NCBI RefSeq assembly: GCF_035953295.1
Contig: NZ_CP108370.1
Span: 5,361,001 to 5,425,000 of the forward strand
Direction of reading: 5' to 3'
DNA length: 64,000 bases
Source of the DNA: Streptomyces sp. NBC_01335
GTDB lineage: Bacteria; Actinomycetota; Actinomycetes; Streptomycetales; Streptomycetaceae
Under the pieces are notes generated by a model. The model was not told the origin of the DNA. It saw only the letters and a list, made by a program, of their open reading frames with translations, and did no database searches. Positions 44,051 through 55,210 of this stretch are shown one piece after another; position 1 is the first letter of the stretch, and every line of letters begins with the position of its first letter. Made by a program: the position numbers and the translations under genes.

Positions 44051-44637
44051 TGTTCGAGCGATTCACCAAGGAAGCCCGGGCCGCCGTCGCCGGAGCCGTC
44101 ACCTTCTCCCAGTGCGCCGGGGAGGACAGCATCACCGAGGAACACCTGCTGCTCTCCCTCCTCGACCAGGACGCGGGCCGGGCCGCGTCCGCCCTCACCG
44201 CGCTCGGCGTTACCGACCGCCGGGCCTCCCTGGAGGCGGCGCTCGACGAGGCCCGGCGGCGGGGCGGCCTGACGAAGGCCGACACGGAGGCGCTGGCCGG
44301 GCTCGGCATCGACGTCGGCGAGATCGTCGCCAGGGTCGAGGAGGAGCACGGCGAGGGCGCGTTGGCGGAGGACGGCAGGGGGCGCCGTCGCCGCTCCGGC
44401 CGCCGGCCGCTCACCGCCGGCGCCAAGGGGGTGCTGGAGGGCTCCCTGCGGATCGCCGTGGGCCGGGGTGACCGCTTCATCGGCGGCGAGCACCTGCTGC
44501 TGGCGCTGGTCGTGCGGCCCGGGGTGGTGGCGGACGTACTCGCGGACCACGGCGCCTCGTACGCGGACGTGGAGCGCGCGCTCCACGGGGCGGGGCGCGA
44601 GGACGGGGGAGAGGCGCGGGCGGCGGCCGCCGGCTGA
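44050..44637 (+). CDS. Stand-alone Clp N-domain protein
   Basis: 195 aa from ATG 44050, with GGGAGG seven bases upstream. Two Clp_N repeats (FTKEARAAVAGAVTFSQ with EDSITEEHLLLSLLDQ; LTAGAKGVLEGSLRIAV with IGGEHLLLALVV) joined by an acidic then RRRRSGRR-type basic linker. No AAA+ module, so it cannot unfold proteins alone. It may recruit substrates to ClpC or sense stress. Coupled to the HTH gene. Confidence 0.85.
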   Translation: MFERFTKEARAAVAGAVTFSQCAGEDSITEEHLLLSLLDQDAGRAASALTALGVTDRRASLEAALDEARRRGGLTKADTEALAGLGIDVGEIVARVEEEHGEGALAEDGRGRRRRSGRRPLTAGAKGVLEGSLRIAVGRGDRFIGGEHLLLALVVRPGVVADVLADHGASYADVERALHGAGREDGGEARAAAAG

Positions 44638-44676
44638 CGCGCCAATGACAGCCGGCCGCCGGCCGCCAGCTGATGC

Positions 44677-44738
44677 GCCCGTCACGCGGTGAGGCTGCCA
44701 CCCCGGAACCGGGGTGGCAGCCTCACCGCGTGACGGGC
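44677..44738. terminator. Very long perfect hairpin terminator
   Basis: 30-bp perfect stem (44677-44706 with 44709-44738) with a two-base gap, between the convergent ClpN and PadR genes; its right end touches the PadR stop. Confidence 0.85.
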
Positions 44739-44740
44739 CC

Positions 44741-45997
<1,257 letters not shown>

Positions 45998-45998
45998 G

Positions 45999-46856
45999 TC
46001 AGAGCGCCTTTCCGGTCGGCTCGGCAACGTACGGTTCATCCTCGGACGGCGGGCGGCGCAGCAGCGCGATCGAGCCGGACACGGTCGTCGCCCTCAGCTT
46101 GCCGGTGCCGGAGCCCAGTGTGCCGGTGATCTTCTTCGCGCCCCACTGGCCACTGACCCGCAGGTCCTCGAAGGCGTTGGAGACGGCGCCGCTCGCGGTG
46201 TTCGCCTCGACCCGGGCGTCCGCCGGGTGGGGCAGCCGGATCGCGATCTCGCCGGAGACCGTGGTCAGCCGGATGTCGGCCGGCGCTCCGGAGGCGTCGA
46301 CGTCCAGCACCATGTCGCCGCTGACGGACTCGGCGCGCACCGAGGTGCTGGCGCCCTCCACCACGGTCAGGTCGCCGGAGACCGACGTGAACCGCAGGTC
46401 GCCCGTGACGGACTGCGCCTCCAGGCCACCGGAGACCGTCTCGCCGCGCACCTCCCCGGTGAGCCCGACGAGCGTGGTGTCGCCGGTGACGCCGCGTACG
46501 TCCGTACGGCCCCGGATGCCCGAGACGAACGCCCCGGCGCCGACGACGCCGACCTCCACCGACGCGGAGGCGGGGACCGCGAGGGTGACCGCCGCGCTGC
46601 GGGAGCGCCCGTTGCGGTCGAGCCACTTGAGGAAGCTCTTCCAGGCGAGGTCCTCGTAGGTCACGGTCAGGACGCCGTCCTCGAGGGTGACGATCAGCGG
46701 CGGGCCGTCGATGGCGGAGACCTCCAGCCGGGCTTCCGGCTCGTCGGAGCCGACCACGTTGACGGTGCCGTTGACGATCCGCACCTTGAGCGCGGTCACC
46801 TGCTCGGCGAAGGCGAGTTTCAGTGGCTCGGCGACGGTCCACGTCGACACAGGCAT
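45999..46856 (-). CDS. DUF4097 beta-strand-repeat protein
   Basis: 285 aa from ATG 46856 with GGAGG eight bases upstream. Regular beta repeats (VRGETVSGGLEAQSVTGDLRFTSVSGDLTVVEG and similar) as in DUF4097/adhesin-like proteins; no signal peptide or membrane segment. Function unknown. First gene of an operon with the PadR regulator. Confidence 0.85.
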   Translation of the reverse strand: MPVSTWTVAEPLKLAFAEQVTALKVRIVNGTVNVVGSDEPEARLEVSAIDGPPLIVTLEDGVLTVTYEDLAWKSFLKWLDRNGRSRSAAVTLAVPASASVEVGVVGAGAFVSGIRGRTDVRGVTGDTTLVGLTGEVRGETVSGGLEAQSVTGDLRFTSVSGDLTVVEGASTSVRAESVSGDMVLDVDASGAPADIRLTTVSGEIAIRLPHPADARVEANTASGAVSNAFEDLRVSGQWGAKKITGTLGSGTGKLRATTVSGSIALLRRPPSEDEPYVAEPTGKAL

Positions 46857-46885
46857 GGGTGTGACCTCCAGAGAGCATGGCACGA

Positions 46886-46925
46886 CGCAACATATCGCGT
46901 CTCTCGTTCAACACGATATATCGCG
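46886..46925 (-). promoter_or_regulatory. Putative PadR operator/promoter of the DUF4097-padR operon
   Basis: AT-rich patch with direct repeats ATATCGCG at 46892-46899 and 46918-46925 (26 bp apart) and the palindrome CGATATATCG at 46914-46923. Resembles ATAT-rich PadR sites. 30-70 bp upstream of the DUF4097 start. Confidence 0.55.
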
Positions 46926-47007
46926 GATGGGTGGAGTCAAGGGCGAGCGGTCCGGCCGCAGCGCCAAAAGGGGTCACATGCGGATGAATTGCCCTAGCGT
47001 GTGAGGC

Positions 47008-47853
47008 ATGAACGCGACACCCGTGGGGGCGCTGCTGCTGTGCCGGGCCGACCCTGAGACCGTGCGCCCCCTGGCCCACCTCCTGCGCGAGCGGATGCTG
47101 ATCACCCCCGCCGGTACGGAGTGGAGCGTGCTGGTGCCGGAGGGACGGGCCTGGCGGGACACCCCCGCCGAACCGGCCGAGCCCGTCGACCGGGTACTGG
47201 CGGGCTGGGCGGCGGCCCTCGCGGTCGCCGCCACCTGGCCGGTCGTCGCGCTCTGGTGGGACGACGCCCGGGCGGGCTGCACGCTGGCGTCCGGCTTCCG
47301 CCGCCCGGTGGGGTACGTCTGGCTGGCGGACGGCACCCCGGTCGGCGAGGACGAGGCGATGACCACGTTCGCGGCGCGGCTGGACCTCGACCCGGTCCTC
47401 GACGTACAGGCCCTGCAGACCCTGACCCGCCCCGACCCGCACGCGGACGGCTGCGCGCGGCTACGGAGACTGCTCGGCCTCCTCACCCGTACCGGGGTGG
47501 AGCTGCGGCCCGGGCTGGAACCGGGTCGGAGCGCGGAGGAACTGCGGGAGGCGGCCGAGGCGCTGCCGGGGACCGGGCGGGTCGAGTGGGCGGGCTGGCG
47601 CGACGCCGTACGCGTGGAACTCGACGCGGTGGAGGGCAGCGGCCTCGGCCCCTGGATGCTCGGCCCCCGGGCGCGGGCGGTGGCCACCACACAGGTGGCC
47701 GTCGGCGCCCCGCTGGCCCTCTGGGGGGCGTACCGCCGCAGCGGCGGATGGACGGCGGCCGGCACGCTCCTGCTCGCGCAGGGGGTGCTGGGACTCGCGT
47801 ACAACGAGGTCAGAGCGGGGACGTTCGTACGGGAGACGGTGCCGCGCCGGTGA
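47008..47853 (+). CDS. Hypothetical protein with C-terminal hydrophobic segments
   Basis: 281 aa from ATG 47008. Mostly soluble with patches such as RVLAGWAAALAVAATWPVVALWWDD and a hydrophobic C-terminal region (TTQVAVGAPLALWGAY, AGTLLLAQGVLGLAYN). No known family recognised. High third-position GC and a clean frame support it as real. Confidence 0.7.
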   Translation: MNATPVGALLLCRADPETVRPLAHLLRERMLITPAGTEWSVLVPEGRAWRDTPAEPAEPVDRVLAGWAAALAVAATWPVVALWWDDARAGCTLASGFRRPVGYVWLADGTPVGEDEAMTTFAARLDLDPVLDVQALQTLTRPDPHADGCARLRRLLGLLTRTGVELRPGLEPGRSAEELREAAEALPGTGRVEWAGWRDAVRVELDAVEGSGLGPWMLGPRARAVATTQVAVGAPLALWGAYRRSGGWTAAGTLLLAQGVLGLAYNEVRAGTFVRETVPRR

Positions 47854-47888
47854 GCGGAGCCGCACCGGCGAGGACACCCACCGCGTGA

Positions 47889-48071
47889 CTACTCGTCGTC
47901 GTCCTCGTCGTCCAGACGCGCCAGCCAGGTCGCCAGCCGCTCGACCGGCACCTCGAAATCGGGGTTGAGGTCGACGAAGGTACGCAGCTGCTCGGCCAGC
48001 CACTCGAAGGTGACCTCCTCCTCGCCGCGCCGCTTCTCCAGTTCCTCGATGCCACGGTCGGTGAAATACAC
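47889..48071 (-). CDS. DUF6104-like small acidic protein
   Basis: 60 aa from GTG 48071 with CAGGAG six bases upstream. MYFTDRGIEELEKRRGEEEVTFEWLAEQLRTFVDLNPDFEVPVERLATWLARLDDEDDDE type sequence, two helices and an acidic tail. Very conserved among streptomycetes as far as I recall; role unknown. Confidence 0.8.
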   Translation of the reverse strand: MYFTDRGIEELEKRRGEEEVTFEWLAEQLRTFVDLNPDFEVPVERLATWLARLDDEDDDE

Positions 48072-48138
48072 AACGTGCTCCTGATGCCTGCGGATGTTCT
48101 GCCCTCTCAGAGTAGGGCGCGGTGGGATCTGCACGGGA

Positions 48139-48186
48139 ACAGGGACCGGCCCCCACCGTGATGCTGAGGTGGGGGCCGGTCCCTGT
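48139..48186. terminator. Terminator of the 2-oxoglutarate enzyme gene
   Basis: Perfect 19-bp stem (48139-48157 with 48168-48186) and a 10-nt loop, just past the kgd stop and upstream of the DUF6104-like gene. Confidence 0.85.
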
Positions 48187-48223
48187 CGACGGCTGGTACC
48201 GCCGGAGTGCGTACGACTGCCGG

Positions 48224-51200
48224 TCAGGCCTCGAAGACCTCGGCGACCAGCTGAGCCTGCTCCGCCTGGTGACGCTTGGCCGAACCGACGGCCGGCGACG
48301 AGCTGTGCGACCGCGAGATGCGGCGCAGACGCTCGTTGTGCGGGACGTCGGCACCCACGGCCAGGTCCAGGTGGTCGATCAGGTTGAGCGCGATGAACGG
48401 CCACGCACCCTGGTTCGCCGGCTCCTCCTGCGCCCAGAGGTACTTCTCGGCGTTCGGGTACTTGGCGATCTCGGCCTGGAGCTCCGCACCCGGCAGCGGG
48501 TACAGGCGCTCCAGCCGGATGATCGCGGTCTCCGTGTCGCCGCGCTTCTGGCGCTCGGCGTCGAGGTCGTAGTACAGCTTGCCGGCGCAGAAGACGACCT
48601 TGCGGACGCTCTCGGGCGTCACCGACGCGTCACCGATCACCGGGCGGAAGCCGCCGGTGGTGAACTCCTCCGCCTTCGAGGACGCCGCCTTGAGGCGGAG
48701 CATCGACTTCGGGGTGAAGACGATCAGCGGCTTGTGGTGCGGGTTGTGCACCTGCCACCGCAGGAGGTGGAAGTAGTTCGACGGCAGCGTCGGCATGGCG
48801 ACCGTCATGTTGTCCTGGCCGCACATCTGGAGGAAGCGCTCCGGGCGGGCGGACGAGTGGTCCGGGCCCTGGCCCTCGTAACCGTGCGGGAGCAGCAGGG
48901 TGACGCCGGAGGTCTGGCCCCACTTCTGCTCGGCCGAGGAGATGAACTCGTCCACGACGGTCTGCGCGCCGTTGACGAAGTCACCGAACTGCGCCTCCCA
49001 GACGACCAGCGACTCCGGGCGGGCCAGCGAGTAGCCGTACTCGAAGCCCATCGCCGCGTACTCGCTGAGCAGCGAGTCGTAGACGTTGTAACGGGCCTGG
49101 TCCTCGGTCAGGTAGAGCAGCGGGGTGTAGTCCTCGCCGGTCACCTGGTCGACCAGCACCGCGTGGCGCTGGCCGAACGTGCCGCGGCGGGTGTCCTGGC
49201 CGGCGAGCCGGACCGGGGTGCCCTCCATCAGCAGCGAACCGATGGCGAGGGTCTCGCCCATGCCCCAGTCGATGGTGCCGTTCTCCACCGAGGCGGCACG
49301 GCGCTGCATCTGCGGCATCAGGCGCGGGTGCACCGTGATGTGCTCGGGGATGTTGACCTGGGACTCGGCGATCCGCTTGACGACCTCGGAGGAGATCGAG
49401 GTGTCCACGGCGACCGGGAAGGCCGCCTGCGGCTCGCGGACGTGCGGGGCGGCCGACTGCGAGGTGGCCTCGCGGACCTCCGCGAAGACCTTCTCCAGCT
49501 GGCCCTGGAAGTCCTGGAGCGCCTGCTCGGCCTCTTCCAGCGTGATGTCGCCGCGACCGATGAGCGACTCGGTGTAGAGCTTGCGCACCGAGCGCTTCTT
49601 GTCGATCAGGGTGTACATCTGCGGGTTGGTGAACTCCGGGTTGTCGCCCTCGTTGTGACCGCGGCGGCGGTAGCAGATGAGGTCGATCACGACGTCCTTG
49701 TTGAACGCCTGACGGAACTCGAAGGCGAGGCGCGCGACGCGGACCACGGCCTCCGGGTCGTCGCCGTTGACGTGGATGATCGGCGCCTCGATCATGCGCG
49801 CCACGTCGGTGGCGTACATCGAGGAACGCGAGGACTCCGGGGCGGCGGTGAAGCCGACCTGGTTGTTGATCACCACGTGCACGGTGCCACCGGTGCGGTA
49901 GCCGCGCAGCTGCGACATGTTGAGCGTCTCGGCGACGACACCCTGGCCGGCGAAGGCCGCGTCGCCGTGCAGGGCGACGGGCAGGACCGTGAAGTCCGTG
50001 CCGCCCTTGTTGACGATGTCCTGCTTGGCGCGGGCGATGCCCTCCAGGACCGGGTCGACCGCCTCCAGGTGCGAGGGGTTCGCGGCGAGCGAGACCTTGA
50101 TCTGCTCACCGTCCAGACCGGTGAAGGTGCCCTCGGCGCCCAGGTGGTACTTCACGTCGCCGGAGCCGTGCATCGAACGCGGGTCGAGGTTGCCCTCGAA
50201 CTCGCGGAAGATCTGCGCGTACGACTTGCCGACGATGTTCGCCAGGACGTTCAGGCGGCCGCGGTGGGCCATGCCGATGACGACCTCGTCGAGGCGGGCC
50301 TCGGCGGCGGAGTCGATGACGGCGTCGAGCAGCGGGATGACGGACTCGCCGCCCTCCAGGGAGAACCGCTTCTGGCCGACGTACTTCGTCTGCAGGAAGG
50401 TCTCGAAGGCCTCGGCCGCGTTGAGGCGGCGGAGGATGCGCAGCTGCTCCTCGCGCTCGGGCTGCGAGCGCGGACGCTCGACCCGGTCCTGGAGCCACTT
50501 GCGCTGCTTCGGGTCCTGGATGTGCATGAACTCGATGCCGGTGGTGCGGCAGTACGACTCACGGAGCACACCGAGGATGTCGCGGAGCTTCATCATCGAC
50601 TTGCCGGCGAAACCGCCGACCGCGAAGTCGCGCTCCAGGTCCCACAGGGTGAGCCCGTGCTCGGTGATGTCCAGGTCGGGGTGCTTGCGCTGGCGGTACT
50701 CCAGCGGGTCGGTGTCGGCCATGACGTGGCCGCGGACCCGGTAGGAGTGGATCAGCTCGAAGACCCGCGCCGCCTTGGTGACGTCGTCGTCGTGCGAGGC
50801 GTCGATGTCCTTGAGCCAGCGGACCGGCTCGTAGGGGATGCGCAGCGCCTCGAAGATCTCGTCGTAGAAGCCGTTCTCGCCGAGCAGCAGCTGCGAGAGG
50901 ACCCGCAGGAACTCGCCGGAGGCGGCGCCCTGGATCACCCGGTGGTCGTACGTCGAGGTCAGCGTCATGACCTTCGAGATACCGAGCTTGTTCAGGGTGT
51001 CCTGCGAGGTGCCCTGGAACTCCGCCGGGTAGTCCATCGCGCCGACGCCCATGATGAGGCCCTGACCGGGCATCAGGCGCGGCACCGAGTGGACGGTGCC
51101 GATGCCGCCGGGGTTGGTCAGCGAGGCGGTGACTCCGGTGAAGTCGTCCATGCCCAGCTTGCCGATGCGGGCACGGCGGACGATGTCCTCGTACGCCTGC

Positions 51201-52036
51201 CAGAACTCGAAGAAGTTGAGCGTCTCGGCCTTCTTGATGGCCGCGACCACGAGCTGCCGGTCGCCGTTCGGCTTGACCAGGTCGATGGCCAGACCGAGGT
51301 TGACGTGCTCCGGCTTGACCAGGGTGGGCTTGCCGTCCTTCTCCGTGAAGGAGTAGTTCATCGACGGCATGGCCTTGAGGGCCTGCACCATCGCGTACCC
51401 GATGAGGTGCGTGAAGGAGATCTTCCCGCCGCGGGCGCGCTTGAGGTGGTTGTTGATGACGATGCGGTTGTCGAAGAGCAGCTTCACCGGCACGGCGCGG
51501 ACGGACGTGGCCGTCGGCAGCTCCAGTGAGGCGTTCATGTTCTTCGCGACGGCGGCCGAGGGGCCGCGCAGCGTCACGTACTCGGGTCCGCCGGTGGCCT
51601 CGGTCGCCGGGGCGGCCTTGGCGGGCGCCTTCGCGGCCGGCGCCTTCGGGGCGGGGGTCGCTGCCGGTGCCGCGGGGGCCACCGGGGCGGCGGGCGCGAC
51701 GGGTGCGGCCGGAGCTGCGGCGGCGGGCTTCGCGGGGGCTGCCGGGGCGGCCTGCGCGGGCGCGGCCTTCTCGGCGGCGGGCGCGACGGCCGGCGTCACC
51801 GGGGCGGCAGGGGCCGCCGGGGCTGCGGCTCCGGGCTTGTCCGCCGCGCCGGAACCCGGCTTGTAGTCGGCGAAGAAGTCCCACCAGGCACGGTCGACGG
51901 AGTTCGGATCCTGGAGGTACTGCTGGTAGATCTCGTCGACGAGCCATTCATTGGCACCGAAAGCAGCGGCCGGGTTGATTCCCGGGCCTGCTTGGTCGGT
52001 CGAGATGGTCGAGTTACTGGGGGACTGAGACGACAC
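48224..52036 (-). CDS. kgd: Multifunctional 2-oxoglutarate dehydrogenase/decarboxylase (E1 with E2-like domain)
   Basis: 1270 aa from GTG 52036 ([13 protein letters not shown]), GGAAGAGGG upstream. Order: E1 N-terminal helix ([27 protein letters not shown]), a Pro/Ala-rich linker (residues ~65-150), an acyltransferase (E2) domain with [16 protein letters not shown] near residue 365, then the ThDP-dependent E1 part ([47 protein letters not shown]). No lipoyl domain, so it uses the lipoyl domain of another E2 (SucB), as in mycobacteria and corynebacteria. Central TCA-cycle enzyme; in relatives inhibited by the FHA protein GarA/OdhI. Confidence 0.95.
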   Translation of the reverse strand: MSSQSPSNSTISTDQAGPGINPAAAFGANEWLVDEIYQQYLQDPNSVDRAWWDFFADYKPGSGAADKPGAAAPAAPAAPVTPAVAPAAEKAAPAQAAPAAPAKPAAAAPAAPVAPAAPVAPAAPAATPAPKAPAAKAPAKAAPATEATGGPEYVTLRGPSAAVAKNMNASLELPTATSVRAVPVKLLFDNRIVINNHLKRARGGKISFTHLIGYAMVQALKAMPSMNYSFTEKDGKPTLVKPEHVNLGLAIDLVKPNGDRQLVVAAIKKAETLNFFEFWQAYEDIVRRARIGKLGMDDFTGVTASLTNPGGIGTVHSVPRLMPGQGLIMGVGAMDYPAEFQGTSQDTLNKLGISKVMTLTSTYDHRVIQGAASGEFLRVLSQLLLGENGFYDEIFEALRIPYEPVRWLKDIDASHDDDVTKAARVFELIHSYRVRGHVMADTDPLEYRQRKHPDLDITEHGLTLWDLERDFAVGGFAGKSMMKLRDILGVLRESYCRTTGIEFMHIQDPKQRKWLQDRVERPRSQPEREEQLRILRRLNAAEAFETFLQTKYVGQKRFSLEGGESVIPLLDAVIDSAAEARLDEVVIGMAHRGRLNVLANIVGKSYAQIFREFEGNLDPRSMHGSGDVKYHLGAEGTFTGLDGEQIKVSLAANPSHLEAVDPVLEGIARAKQDIVNKGGTDFTVLPVALHGDAAFAGQGVVAETLNMSQLRGYRTGGTVHVVINNQVGFTAAPESSRSSMYATDVARMIEAPIIHVNGDDPEAVVRVARLAFEFRQAFNKDVVIDLICYRRRGHNEGDNPEFTNPQMYTLIDKKRSVRKLYTESLIGRGDITLEEAEQALQDFQGQLEKVFAEVREATSQSAAPHVREPQAAFPVAVDTSISSEVVKRIAESQVNIPEHITVHPRLMPQMQRRAASVENGTIDWGMGETLAIGSLLMEGTPVRLAGQDTRRGTFGQRHAVLVDQVTGEDYTPLLYLTEDQARYNVYDSLLSEYAAMGFEYGYSLARPESLVVWEAQFGDFVNGAQTVVDEFISSAEQKWGQTSGVTLLLPHGYEGQGPDHSSARPERFLQMCGQDNMTVAMPTLPSNYFHLLRWQVHNPHHKPLIVFTPKSMLRLKAASSKAEEFTTGGFRPVIGDASVTPESVRKVVFCAGKLYYDLDAERQKRGDTETAIIRLERLYPLPGAELQAEIAKYPNAEKYLWAQEEPANQGAWPFIALNLIDHLDLAVGADVPHNERLRRISRSHSSSPAVGSAKRHQAEQAQLVAEVFEA

Positions 52037-52295
52037 GGCGGCAACCGCCCTCTTCCGCTTCACAAGGTGATGGACAGCGGGAATCAAGGCTACGCCTCCC
52101 GCGCCGTTCCTCGCAGACCGGGCCGCTCATCGTCGTGCACATCACATCTGAAGGCGGGTTTCGGAGCTCGGAATGGCGGGAAACAAGCGGGGTTCCGCTG
52201 CGCTTCGGGTAGTCAGGGACACGGCTGAGGCCCCACGGGCCGTACCCCTGGTGGTGAGGGACCAAGATCACGTCCCTTTTCGTTCGAACCATATG
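52037..52295. other. Spacer between kinase stop and kgd start
   Basis: 259 bp containing the kgd leader and promoter. The open frames there have no coding character. Confidence 0.4.
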
Positions 52296-53372
52296 TCAAC
52301 TGCGGGCCGGTGACATCCCCGGAAGGGTGATCTGAATCCGGCATCCATGTGTGGATTCAGCCACTCTGATGCGGCCACCGTGCAGATCCACCGCCCAGTG
52401 GGCGATGGCCAGTCCGAGGCCCGTGCCCCCGTCGCTGCCGGGACCGTGCGGGGACGGGTTCTGGCCCCGGTTGAACCGCTCGAAGACGCGATGGCGCTCG
52501 GCCTCCGGGATGCCGGGCCCCTCGTCGATCACTTCGAGTTCCAGGGACTCAGGTTGCGCGCTCGGTCGCGCCAGCACCGTCACACGGCCGTGCGGCGGAC
52601 TGTGCTTCACGGCGTTGTCGATGAGATTCGCCACGACCTGGTGCAGCCGCTCGGTGTCCGCGAACGCCGTCATGTCCGCCGGGGACACGTCGAGGTGCAG
52701 ATGGACGTCCGTACGCGAGTGGTTGCCGGAGCCCGAGGAGAGCCGGCGTCGCGAGGCCGCGAGGTTCGCTTCCTTGAGTACCCCGGCGAGATAGGGCCAC
52801 ACCTCGAAACGGCCGGCCTTGAGGGGGACGACACCGTTGTCCAGCCGCGACAGGTCGAGCAGCGTCTCCACCAGCCGGCCGAGCCGCTCCGTCTGCTGGA
52901 GCGCGGTCCGCATGGTCTCCGGGTCGGCGGCCGAGACCCCGTCCACCACGTTCTCCAGCACGGCGCGCAACGCCGCGATGGGGGTCCGCAGCTCGTGCGA
53001 CACGTTGGCGACCAGCGCCTTGCGGTGCCGGTCGACCGCCTCCAGATCGTCCGCCATGCGGTTGATCGTCTGGGCGAGGTCGCCCAGCTCGTCGCGGCGC
53101 CCGGCCCCGCTGACCCGGCAGGTGTAGTCGCCGTGCGAGATCGACCGGGCCACCGCCCGCATCTCGTCCAGCGGAGCCGTCAGGCCGTGCGCGACGAACT
53201 GGGTTATCAGCAGCGTGGCGATCACCGAGAAGACGGTGATGAACTGGAACTCGGTCCGGGTCCGCAGCGCCACCACGAGCAGCCCCGTGGTGATGAACAC
53301 GGACACCACGACGAGCGTCCCCAGCTTGGCCTTGATCGAGAACGGGCGCAGACCGGGCCCGGAGCGGGTCAT
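52296..53372 (-). CDS. Two-component sensor histidine kinase
   Basis: 358 aa from ATG 53372, overlapping the regulator stop by four bases. Two transmembrane helices (LGTLVVVSVFITTGLLVVAL; FITVFSVIATLLITQFVAHGL) with almost no loop between them, a HAMP domain (LTAPLDEMRAVARSISHGDY), the HisKA phospho-acceptor ANVSHELRTPIAALR, and HATPase boxes (VANLIDNAVKHSP, DEGPGIPEAERHRVF, GTGLGLAIAHWAV). The tiny outside loop suggests it senses within the membrane. Signal unknown. Confidence 0.93.
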   Translation of the reverse strand: MTRSGPGLRPFSIKAKLGTLVVVSVFITTGLLVVALRTRTEFQFITVFSVIATLLITQFVAHGLTAPLDEMRAVARSISHGDYTCRVSGAGRRDELGDLAQTINRMADDLEAVDRHRKALVANVSHELRTPIAALRAVLENVVDGVSAADPETMRTALQQTERLGRLVETLLDLSRLDNGVVPLKAGRFEVWPYLAGVLKEANLAASRRRLSSGSGNHSRTDVHLHLDVSPADMTAFADTERLHQVVANLIDNAVKHSPPHGRVTVLARPSAQPESLELEVIDEGPGIPEAERHRVFERFNRGQNPSPHGPGSDGGTGLGLAIAHWAVDLHGGRIRVAESTHGCRIQITLPGMSPARS

Positions 53373-54106
53373 GCTGCCGGGGTCTCCAACGCGTAACCGA
53401 CACCGTGCACCGTACGGATGCGCTCGGCGCCGATCTTCCGGCGGAGCGCCTTGATGTGGCTGTCGACCGTGCGGGTGCCCGAGGCGTCCGCCCAGTCCCA
53501 CACCTCGGCGAGCAGCTGCTCGCGGGAGAGCACCGCGCGCGGGGTGTTCGCCAGGCAGACCAGCAGGTCGAACTCGGTCGGCGTCAGGTGGACGTCGTCG
53601 GTGCGCACCCGGACCCTGCGCTGCGCGTGGTCGATCTCCAGCTCGCCCAGCCGCAGGATGCCGCTGCGCGGCGTCACGGCGGCCAGCGCGGCCCGCTCGA
53701 CCCGGCGCAGCAGCACGTGCACCCGGGCCGCCAGCTCGCGCATGGAGAACGGCTTGGTCATGTAGTCGTCCGCGCCGACCCCGAGCCCGACCAGCATGTC
53801 GGTCTCGTCGTCCCGCGCGGTCAGCATCAGCACCGGCACCGGGCGCTGCGCCTGCACCCGGCGGCAGACCTCCAGGCCGTCGAAGCCCGGGAGCATGATG
53901 TCGAGCACCATGAGATCGGGCTGCCACGCCTCGGCCGCGTCCACGGCGGCGGGGCCGTCCAGTGCGGTCTGCACCAGGAAGCCCTCCGCCCGCAGACGCG
54001 CGGCGATGGCCTCGATGATCGTGGCGTCGTCTTCGACCACCAGCACCCGGCGCTGCGCTCCGGGGGTGGCCGCGACGCCGTTGTGGTTGGTGTGTGTCTG
54101 TTCCAT
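53369..54106 (-). CDS. OmpR/PhoB-family response regulator
   Basis: 245 aa from ATG 54106 (MEQTHTNHNG), AGGGGCGGGG upstream. Receiver domain with acidic VVEDDAT, phospho-Asp in LMVLDIMLPG and Lys in YMTKPFS, then a winged helix (HLTPTEFDLLVCLANTP, TVDSHIKALRRKIG). Partner of the kinase encoded immediately downstream. Confidence 0.93.
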   Translation of the reverse strand: MEQTHTNHNGVAATPGAQRRVLVVEDDATIIEAIAARLRAEGFLVQTALDGPAAVDAAEAWQPDLMVLDIMLPGFDGLEVCRRVQAQRPVPVLMLTARDDETDMLVGLGVGADDYMTKPFSMRELAARVHVLLRRVERAALAAVTPRSGILRLGELEIDHAQRRVRVRTDDVHLTPTEFDLLVCLANTPRAVLSREQLLAEVWDWADASGTRTVDSHIKALRRKIGAERIRTVHGVGYALETPAA

Positions 54107-54260
54107 CGCCCCGCCCCTGCCCGCTCCCGCGGAGATCATTCCTCCGGAGGATGCGGTTTCTTCGCTCGTTTTTTCTTGGCGTGTCTGGTCCGTCTGCCGG
54201 GCAGCAGCGTAGAGGCAGCGGGTGCCTTTCGGCTACGCAGGGTGGTGCCCGGACTGAGAG

Positions 54261-54333
54261 GGATACCCCGGCGGGGGAGGAGGAACGCCTGCCTTGTCCG
54301 GGTATCCCCGTCCGGTCGGATACCCCGGCGGGG
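54261..54333. repeat. 16-bp direct repeats with an inverted half-copy
   Basis: GGATACCCCGGCGGGG occurs exactly at 54261-54276 and 54318-54333, and GGGTATCC lies inverted at 54300-54307, able to pair with either copy. Located 155-230 bp upstream of the response-regulator start. Confidence 0.85.
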
Positions 54334-54336
54334 TGC

Positions 54337-55038
54337 TCAGGCGGTCCGAAGTGCGAGATGAACCACGTCGGGCACACCTCGGGCAACGACCACCTCTTCG
54401 GTTCGTACCCCCTCGAATCCGGCAGCGCGCAAAGCATGTTCGAACGATTCGGACGGTTGTGCGGACCAGATGGCGAGAACGCCTCCCGGAGTCAGATGCT
54501 CCCGGCAGACTGCGAGGCCGGAAGGGGAATAGAGGCTTCCGTTGTCCTCGGTCACGGTCCACTCCGGGCCGTTGTCGATGTCCAGACACAGTGCGTCATA
54601 ACGCTCCGTAGTCGTACGGAGATGCTCGACCAGGTCCGTACGGAGAATCCCGGTCCTGGGGTCGGCCAGCGCGGCACCGGAAATCCGGTCCAGCGGGCCG
54701 CGCAGGTGCCACTCCACGATCGCCGGCTCCCGCTCGGCCACGACGATCCGCCCCCACCGCTCCTGGCCGGCCGCCCGCACCAGCGAGAACCCGACACCGA
54801 GCCCGCCGACGAGCACCGAGGGGGCCGGTCGCGCGGGCGGCAGGGCCGCGAGCGCCACGTCGATCAGCAGCCGCTCGGACCGGCCGTCCGCGGTGTCCAT
54901 CAGGAAGCACCCGTTGGCGATGATCTCGAAGTGCTCGCCCCGCTCGCGCAGCACCACCTCGCCGAAGGGGCCGTCGCGGCGGTCGAGGGTGACGGGGGTC
55001 AGGTCTGCGTGGCGGCTGGGGGTGGCACTGGCGGACAT
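54337..55038 (-). CDS. Spermidine-synthase-like methyltransferase fold protein
   Basis: 233 aa from ATG 55038 (MSASATPSRHADL), GGAG upstream. Spermine/spermidine synthase-type signatures: LLIDVALAAL, VLVGGLGVGFSLVRAA (in place of the GGGxG loop), VVAEREPAIVEWH and DALCLDIDNGPEW. No polyamine-site signature is clear, so it is probably a methyltransferase of unknown substrate. Divergent from the DinB gene across three 34-bp repeats. Confidence 0.8.
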   Translation of the reverse strand: MSASATPSRHADLTPVTLDRRDGPFGEVVLRERGEHFEIIANGCFLMDTADGRSERLLIDVALAALPPARPAPSVLVGGLGVGFSLVRAAGQERWGRIVVAEREPAIVEWHLRGPLDRISGAALADPRTGILRTDLVEHLRTTTERYDALCLDIDNGPEWTVTEDNGSLYSPSGLAVCREHLTPGGVLAIWSAQPSESFEHALRAAGFEGVRTEEVVVARGVPDVVHLALRTA

Positions 55039-55210
55039 GCTGCTGTTCTCCGGTCTCCGATGGTGGCGGACGGGTTCGAGCCGTCCATCCTGGCCCCGCG
55101 GGCGCTCGTTTCGCCAACGGGTCTGTGCGGGCGGGCGGTTGGCTCGCCCTCCGTCGCCTCGGGCGGTGTCCGGCATCGCCCCGCCTTGGGGAGGGCTGAC
55201 GGGGCGTGAC

